From Lolium rigidum (taxonomy: Eukaryota > Streptophyta > Magnoliopsida > Poales > Poaceae): a stretch of DNA of 64,000 bases. Position numbers and translations under genes: made by a program. Location: NCBI RefSeq assembly GCF_022539505.1, contig NC_061512.1:247830510-247894509 (forward strand), read 5' to 3'. Positions 57,494 to 64,000 of this stretch are shown piece after piece. A model generated the notes under the pieces. That model ran no database searches. It was not told where the DNA came from and worked only from the letters and a program-made list of their open reading frames with translations. Each line of letters starts with the position of its first letter. The first letter of the stretch is position 1.

Positions 57494-57917
57494 ATGTCTT
57501 CCTCTTCCTCTTCCTTCTCAAAACTCTTCCCCCAATCTTCGCCGAAGAAGAAGAACGAAGACAGACCTCCACCCCGCAGGTGAATCCCTTCTCCTCCGAC
57601 AAGGAGGAGAAAGAAGGAGAAGCAGCGAAGGCCAAGGCCTCCCCTCCGCCAAGCTCCCGCCGAAGAAGCGCTCCCGCATGTGGGCGGACAGCGAGGACGA
57701 AGATGATGACGAAGAGGAAGAGGAGGAGGATGACTCCTCCTCCTCCATCGGGTATCCGCCGACCAAGCGCTTCCGCTCCTGGGCGGACAGCGAGGATGAT
57801 GATGATGACGAGGAGGAAGAGGTTCCGGCCAAGGGCTGGGGCAGCAGCGACGAGGAGCTCCCTGGGAGCAGCGCCGACGACGTCGACGGCGGCGATGACG
57901 AGGACAGCGACGACTAG
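57494..57917 (+). pseudogene. antisense acidic ORF of the gypsy element, frame-interrupted
   Basis: Plus strand, opposite to gag. Segments in three successive frames give a coherent low-complexity protein: MSSSSSSFSKLFPQSSPKKK (57494-57583), FSSDKEEKEGEAAKAKA, then KLPPKKRSRMWADSEDED and an acidic tail ending at 57917. The last part holds a duplicated module: a basic K-R-x-R patch, WADSED and a D/E run, once after MWADSED and once after SWADSED. It looks like a nuclear acidic protein, but two frame changes are needed. A CT-rich leader precedes it, and TTGGAATTAATGAAATTG (about 57990) could act in 3' end formation. Function unknown. Confidence 0.55.
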
Positions 57918-59428
57918 TAGTATAGGACTAGTAGTAGCGGTGCACTAGGCACCGGATCCCTCTTTTGAGAGCCATCGGCTCTTTCTTGTAAAGCCGCTCC
58001 TTGGAATTAATGAAATTGTTCTTTCCATTCATCCTTTAATCGCTCCAATTTCATTCCTTCCGCCTGTCATGCTAAGACCGATAGCAACGCGTCGGACTTC
58101 TTTCCTTTTGAACGCCGAGGAAACCGGATTCTAATTAGCTCGTAGGCTAAAAACTTCTCAATTTTTAGGCTGCGATTAGATATCTGACCAAAATTCTTCG
58201 CAATCCCTTAGCCGACAACAACTCATCGGCTATTTTGAGAATCCAGTCCCTTTCCTTTTCTTGCAGCAACAGCACGGTCCAAGCCCCGTACTAGACGACG
58301 GCTTTTCCTTCCCAGTTCCTCCCCGAGACGATCATGATGCAGCCGCGGCCGAGGTGACTCTAATCGGCTCTTAAAAACAGAGTCCGTTGCCCCCGAGTCT
58401 CGCCCAAGGCACGGCAGAGACGAGGATATGCAAATTAGCTGTATGGACCTGGGCTTGATCATATCTGAAGGGGCTTCTTGTGTAGAGCCAGCCGATCTGC
58501 ACATAAATCGGCTTCCCAAAGCAGAGAGCCAGCCGATCTGCACATAAATTGGCTTCCCAAAGCAGAGAGCCTTCAAGGTGAGCTGCCCCCCGAGCTTCTT
58601 TAGTTCTTGCTAGCTAGATCGGCTCCTTTCCTTTGGTGAATCTAATGCAATCCATCCTTGACCTGATCCGCCCGCCCATGCTGCTCCTGATATTGTTCTT
58701 GAAGAGAGGATCTGAGCTTCCAAACTGCTCCATTGAGGAGTTCCTTCATAAAAAATCTCCCTTTGTGCTCCATTGACCCTCTGATCGTAACAGTTACTCC
58801 CCTTAAGTCGATGGCCATGCATCGGCTTTCATATCCTTAAGTCGATGCCTGCTGCATCGGCTGTGTTCGAAAATTTTCGAATTTTCATATATGGCCGATT
58901 TTTCTTAATCGGCCCCCAATGTTTCATTGCACGTATGTTCTCACATGTTTTATCTGCACATGTTCATCTGATTATATGCCCCCCGAGCCGACACCTGCTG
59001 GATGACTGCAGATATCGGCTTGTATGGATAGCCAGGGCACTGCACTTGTACGTCGGCTCCGCAAAAATCCACGCTGACTCTCGTCTGCCGACGTGGCCAC
59101 TGCTCAGTAGATCGGTGCTGAACGCAAGCAGAACATGTGGTGAAAGGTAATTTTGGCCGATTGCTGGAATCGGCCTCCATATTCATTGGAGAGCTGACCG
59201 AAGGTCCCGTAATGTCCCTTCATAAACTTTTTGGGGCCGATCACAAGGATCAGCCTCGCCCTGGTTTGCTCATTGGTTTAATCTTGCCATTCGGTTAGGC
59301 TGGATAAAACCAACCCAACCTCTCGACTTGATGCGCTTGCTGTCGTCCACCTTGAGTGCACCGTAGAGTCGTGGAGCACTAAGCTCGTCGGCAAGACGAG
59401 TACCATGTTTGTGCCAGCCGATGTCTCA
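57918..59428 (-). other. non-coding spacer rich in AGCCGAT/ATCGGCT
   Basis: About 1.5 kb between gag and the antisense ORF. The word ATCGGC or its complement recurs many times. A 41-bp unit (GAGCCAGCCGATCTGCACAT...) is repeated in tandem at 58485-58525 and 58526-58566 with one change. CCCCCCGAG words also recur. No pol motif. Confidence 0.6.
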
Positions 59429-62063
59429 TCATCGGCTTTCCTCTCGTTTGGGGCGCCACTCCATTTTCCGTGGACGACCCTCTTCATCCAGGGTTCGCTG
59501 AACTTTTGCAGCCAGATCAGGTCGTGTCTTCCTTAGCGTATGTAGGTATAACCTTTCGGCTTCCTCCAGGCCGCGCAATCGCTGAACCCTGCGCTTTTGG
59601 GAACGGCTGAGTCCGTCAGGGCACCACCTTGGCAGGTGGTACCTGTCTTCTTCTACTTCTCCCTCGTCTTCCGAATCCTCAAGATCCGCCCAACGAGGTG
59701 ACTCGCCGCGTTTGCTTTGTGGCGGGAGAGGCCCTAGGCGCTCGAACACGGACACGTTGGCTGCCTCCTTCTTCTTCTTGTTGCATTTCGGGCAATTGCC
59801 GATTGTGGGCAATCGGCTCATTCCCGAATCCCGGCAGTGTCCGAAGAAGGGGCAGTCCCGATGTCCGGCGTTGTCATCTTGCTCCCCGATGTTTCCGTGG
59901 CACGGCCGCTCGTGCTCCTCCTCATCGCGATCCTCGCCGACGATATCTTCTCGGCTTCTCTAGCCGGACGATCTCCTCTATCATCGTAATTGGACCGTCG
60001 GCGTGGGTCATACCGACTCACATATTTGTTGAGGAGGTGATCGCAGAGGGGTCGCCGATATCTTATATTATTCACCTCTCCCTCTCGTGACATAGCGCTT
60101 GCCATCATGACGGAGCCGATCGCGTGGAGCGGCCTCCTCCGTATCCTTGCTATGAGAGCAGCTGCCCTCATCTCCATCTTTGCCGAGTGGTTCCCGGGTC
60201 CTACCATGTTGATGCCGAACGAGGGACCCGGGCTGGCAACCCTCGTGGTAGGTGACTTCCACCATGTTAACGGCGGGGAAGGGTTGGGTGTCGACCTTCA
60301 TGGCGTACCGGTTGAAAATTAGCCGCCCCTTCTCTATCGCCGCTTGGATGTGCCGACGCCACACCCGACGGTCGTTGGTGGCATGGGAAAGCGAGTTGTG
60401 GAATTTGCAGTACGGCTTTCCGTTTAGCTCCTTCGCCGTGGGGAACTTGAGACCTTCAGGAATCGTCAACTCGTTTCTCCTTGAGCAGGAGGTCGAAGAT
60501 TTGCTCGGTCTTGGTCACGTCGAAATCAAATCCCCCGGGCGGCCCCGGTGGCTTTACCCATTTGCGGGACACGGGGTTCCTCCCCGAGTCCACTCAGCCA
60601 CTCGCTATTTCTTGGTCTCCCGCAGGCACTTCATCTTCCTCTCGTATCGACCATGACTACTCGCACGCTTGAACTTGTCTTGGTACAGGTCCGGGTGGCG
60701 CTGTTCATATGCTGATAGTTTCGAACCATGTGCGCCGGCGAGGGATAATCCGCTTGGGAGGCCATGTCCTTGAGCCGTGTTGCAAGACCAGCTACCGCCA
60801 ACTCGATCGCTTCCTTTTCAGCTTATACGAACCGAATAACATCGGTTCCTAAGATTCCTCGAAGCGCCGGATGTACTCCGTCACCGTTTCCCCGCGCTTC
60901 GACGTAGTTGTGCTAGATCGGCAATGCCGGACTCGGAAGCTTCCGAATGGTATTGCATATGGAACTGTTCTTCCAATTGCTTCCAAGACTGGATGGAGTT
61001 TGCCGGCAAAGAGGTGTACCATCCAAAAGCCGATCCCGTGAGGGACCGTGAAAAGAGCCTCACGCGAAGCTGATCCGACACCGAAGCCGGTCCTAGTTGA
61101 GCCAAATATCGGCCGACGTGCTCGATGGAGCTGGAGCCATCCGATCCACCGAATTTGGAGAAGTCGGGGAGCCGATATTTAGGTGGCAGCGGGATCATCT
61201 CGTAATCGTCGGGGTACGGCTTGGAATAGCCGATCGCCCTTCTTTTCGGCACCATGCCGAACTGGTCTCTCGCATGGTACCGATCCGATCCGCCGTGCCG
61301 GCCGTAGGAGTTGCACTCGAAGATTCGCCGGGGTGGCGTACTTAGCCAGCCATGTTTGCTTTTCCAGCTCCGAGCCAACCGCAGGAGCTGGGCTCGGGAG
61401 TTTCGTCGGTGTGGCGTACTTAGTTAGCCACGTCTCGCTTCTCAAGCTCGTCGCCGACGTTCCCCCGTCTTCGCCGGAGTCCCCGATGTTGTGGCCTGGT
61501 TTGTGAGTGCCCGAGTCACCACAATCCGGCACATACGTGCACGCGTATCCTTGAGGGATCTCCTTAGGCGCCTCCATTAAGAACCGGTAGTCACTAGGGT
61601 CACCACCAATCTTGTAGACGAGGAATGCCGGTGTAGTCGGCACTTCAGCGAGTGCTGCCAACGCATATGGCAGCGGTGGACGGGACTCGGAATGGCAACT
61701 CTCCTTGATGAGTCCCGAGAGCTGGTCCCGACGGCGAGTACCGGTGGCTCATGATCTCCCGGATTACGCGCAGAGCGACACGCTCCAACACGTTGACCAA
61801 GTTTTCGGAGTGGCGATGTAGCGAGTGAGCCACCAAGTAGTTGATCTCCCCGCCGCAGCCCCCGGTGCGTTCCTCCGACGGGCGCAGAGGTCTATCCCAT
61901 CGAGAGCACCTTGCGGTGAGAATCCCTTCCATCCGATGCCATGGGAACGGGTTCTCCGAAAAGAGCCGATGAGGTCGGCTTCGAGGGTGGCCTTGATCTC
62001 GTTGTATTGCTTCTTGAGCTCGTCGAGCAGCTCCTCGTAGGTGACCGGCGTGCCGTCCGCCAT
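59429..62063 (-). pseudogene. gypsy gag, frameshifted but nearly full length
   Basis: Starts at 62061-62063 with MADGTPVTYEELLDELKKQY, then LEADLIGSFRRTRSHGIGWKG. Further blocks: HSLHRHSENLVNVLERVALR, DPSDYRFLMEAPKEIPQGYA and two copies of a W-L-(A/T)-K-Y-A-T-P repeat. The capsid (Retrotrans_gag) region follows: SLTGSAFGWYTSLPANSIQS, then WKQLEEQFHMQYHSE. A zinc-binding-like segment (YCKFHNSLSHATND, about 60400) precedes the tail, which has CPKCNKKKKE (a C-x2-C) and an acidic/arginine-rich part ESPRWADLEDSEDEGE (59429-59821). Several frame breaks. Provides packaging function only. Confidence 0.87.
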
Positions 62064-62101
62064 CTCGGATGTAGATGGCGATGTGGTTGATGTAGACGAT
62101 T

Positions 62102-62122
62102 GTCCCACCGGGCGTGCCGGAA
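62102..62122 (-). other. primer binding region of the gag-only gypsy element
   Basis: The minus strand after the 5' LTR reads ATTCCGGCACGCCCGGTGGGAC. The same sequence adjoins the LTRs at 40593 and 42261. Its position, two to three bases inside the LTR, fits a tRNA primer site, but I cannot name the tRNA with certainty. Confidence 0.5.
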
Positions 62123-62124
62123 TG

Positions 62125-63301
62125 TGTTGATCGCCAAAACCCACCGGCGGGCAGCGGCCTTGTCAACACCGTAGAGCCGGGAAGAGCCTAGAGCCGCGGC
62201 CGGCTGAGACCCCTCCGAGCGACGGCCCGCAATGCTCTTCTCGGTCACACGCGGCTATGCGAAGTGCAAGGGCGTGCCACCTGACCTATACCCGGTCGGG
62301 AAGGTGATGGGGATGCCTCGCTTAGTTTCTGCAGGGCATACATGTAAACGTTAAATACGAGCCTCGATCGGCTCTCAGTGTTATCCCGTGAATTGGCTCA
62401 AAGAGCCGATCCACCCATGATTCGTACGGGGTGCACGAATACTTGGTGGTCCTGCTTGATCAAGATAAAGCTAATTAGATCTACGACGATTTAGGGTTTT
62501 CACCGCATAATCGGATCATCCTACTCCGAGGTTGGGCCTCGCGGCCACGCACGGTGCTCGTAAGCCGATCCTAAACAAGGCCTAAAAACCAACATGAAGT
62601 TGATCCTCGGAACATCCTGTTTAGGACTTGCGAACGCCACCCTACGTGCCACTCGGATCCTCCCCCTTTGTAAGGCCTAACTATTGCAGATATTAAACTA
62701 ATCCTTGTAGAACAAGGAGCAATCGTAACGGATCAGATCTACTAAATAATGATCAAGCGGGGTGCCGCCCCCACACCTGAGATAGGCGTGAGGGCGGCTA
62801 GATATGCAAGGGTTGCACTACGTAAGCATGCTTAAACGAAGAACAATGCTAACCCTAACACATCTAATGATAACTACGTTGCTCGCCATCAAAAGCGCTT
62901 CGAGTACGAGCAACGCATGAACAACGTGGGCTTGTGCTGCCTAGATCGCAAGATGCGATCTAGGCAGCATGTCGCTTACCTGATAGAAACCCTCGAGACG
63001 AAGGAGTTGGCGATGCGCCGAGATTGGTTTGTTTTGGGGTTGAACGTGAGTTGTTGTTTATTCCATAAACCCTAGGTACATATTTATAGTCCAGCGGACT
63101 TTCTACCGTGGGAATATCCCCACCGTACACGAGACAAACTCTAACTTTTAATCCACAACGTAATCTACTATAAAAAGATACACGGGTAAACTAGCCCAAA
63201 TTCTCCATATAAGGCCGCTTCAGAAATCTTCCACGTGTAATCTTCCAAGCCCATCTCTCTCGCGGCCCACCTCCTGATTTGACCAAAATCTGGTGATAAC
63301 A
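62125..63301 (-). repeat. 5' LTR of the gag-only gypsy element
   Basis: TGTTGATCGCC to GATAACA, 1177 bp. Hairpins at 62764-62798 and 62935-62969, TATA box complement near 63083. Confidence 0.93.
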
Positions 63302-63306
63302 GAGGC

Positions 63307-64000
63307 TCATTCCCAAGGACAAGAGCAAGGACACAAAGGGCAAGTATTCAAAAGCCCCCAACAAGAAGTTCTACAACAACAAGACCAAGAAGGGCAAGAG
63401 GCCCTCAAGAGTTGTGCTAGTAACAAGGGAAAAATATTCATCCGATGAAGTTGAAAGCTCTAGTGGTGATGAAGATGAAGAAAGCTCAAAGGAATTGGCC
63501 GCCATCGTCACCACCAACATACCCTCTTCATCTCTCTTTGAATCTCCCAATGAGAACCCTCCTATCAAGAATGCACATTGCTTCATGGCAAGGTCCTCCT
63601 TGGACACATCTATCGTGCTATCAACTCAAGAAGAGTATACCTCCCGGAGATGATGATGTTGATGATGAAGAAGATGCATCCTCCAATGGATTGGTCGCTC
63701 TTGCCTCCCTCTCCACTAACTCTTCATCACCAAGTGAATCCCCCAATGAGGTCATCCTTGTGGAGGAAGAAAGTTGCCTCATGGCTAAATCCTCCGAGGT
63801 ATCATCTCCTAACCCCTCTATTCCTAACATATCTAGTGAACTAGGGGTTGATGATGCTAGTCTAAAAGTGAAACAAGAAATGCTAGATTTTGATGATTTC
63901 ATTCTCAACCTACAAGGTAACACTAAAAAGCATGTTTCAAACCTCATGATTCGCTTAGCTCAACAAAGTGATATGCTTGAGAAAAAGGGTCAAATAGAGA
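63307..64000 (+). pseudogene. copia gag, second part after the insertion, runs off window
   Basis: Continues the interrupted gag: LIPKDKSKDTKGKYSKAPNK, a lysine-rich stretch, then SSDEVESSSGDEDEESSKEL and NAHCFMARSS. A frame break occurs near 63650, after which DDVDDEEDASSNGLVAL, a second CLMAKSS motif and SNLMIRLAQQSDMLEKKGQI follow. The CxMA(R/K)SS motif after an acidic serine-rich segment occurs twice, a repeat usual in SIRE-type polyproteins. Protease and pol would lie beyond 64000. Confidence 0.8.

Larger units (their letters stand above)
56032..63301 (-). mobile_element. complete non-autonomous gypsy element (gag only) with an antisense ORF
   Basis: A 7270-bp element with perfect 5-bp target duplication GAGGC (56027-56031, 63302-63306) and two 1177-bp LTRs that are about 97-98% alike by eye. 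It reads right to left: 5' LTR, primer site, gag (62063 down to 59429), a spacer rich in AGCCGAT words, an acidic ORF on the opposite strand, polypurine tract and 3' LTR. No protease, RT or integrase can be found in the 4.9-kb interior. An extra antisense ORF between gag-pol and the 3' LTR is a known trait of Tat-lineage (Retand/Grande) elements, so Tat affiliation is likely. Confidence 0.92.
52845..64000 (+). mobile_element. SIRE/Maximus-like copia element, interrupted and cut by window end
   Basis: LTR 52845-54698, methionine-tRNA primer site, then gag from 54748. Gag is split by the gypsy element 56032-63301 and resumes at 63307 to the window end. LTR ends of the TGAAAGGA / ATCCTTTCA kind, a C-rich tract (CCCCCCCCCCCC) before CTCTAGGTG, and a long gag with acidic serine-rich repeats are characteristic of the SIRE/Maximus lineage. 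Left flank CCTCT would be the target duplication. Confidence 0.86.

Overview
The window is nuclear DNA of a flowering plant, almost certainly a grass of the Pooideae (Triticeae, Aveneae or Poeae). The grounds are the transposon types: an Angela/BARE-like copia element, a SIRE-like copia element, Athila-type gypsy LTRs starting TGATACG, and gypsy elements without pol whose LTRs are full of AGCCGAT/ATCGGCT. Stowaway-type MITEs and GC-rich, mostly intron-poor genes fit the same picture. The exact species cannot be told from the sequence. I estimate that three quarters of the window is mobile DNA, much of it nested.

Layout. 1-8056: a minus-strand copia element cut by the window start, with nearly identical LTRs but a badly frameshifted gag-pol. 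9217-18022: a cluster of four related F-box genes, three on the minus strand and one frameshifted copy on the plus strand, with a LINE endonuclease fragment between them. 18431-20065: a small MITE and a Mutator-like element with a perfect 9-bp target duplication, long terminal inverted repeats and a GC-rich core without transposase (Pack-MULE type). 22374-22473: a 100-N assembly gap. 22474-33423: a very large imperfect palindrome. Its two arms carry the same nest of LTR / gypsy gag fragment / LTR in opposite orientations and meet at about 28235. 31833-39977: a structurally complete gypsy element (TSD GTGCC) coding only for gag and protease; its left LTR forms part of the right arm. 39983-43424: two gag-start plus LTR units of one gypsy family in a row. 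43425-48804: remnants, including a 'gypsy-type transposon' (Transposase_28-like) pseudogene and a truncated Athila-like LTR element that contains a MITE. 48805-50010: an apparently intact four-exon gene for a short Mei2-type RNA-binding protein. 50535-52050: MITEs. 52845-64000: a SIRE-like copia element running off the window. A complete 7.27-kb non-autonomous gypsy element (TSD GAGGC) has inserted into its gag and carries an acidic open reading frame on the opposite strand.

Functional reading. The likely working cellular genes are the Mei2-like gene and F-box genes A, C and D. F-box B looks decayed. The F-box genes would encode substrate receptors of SCF ubiquitin ligases. Genes A and C share upstream sequence, which points to tandem duplication. 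Nearly all element ORFs need several frame corrections, even in elements with young-looking LTRs. Either these are defective copies, or the assembly contains residual indels, so reading-frame breaks should be treated with caution.
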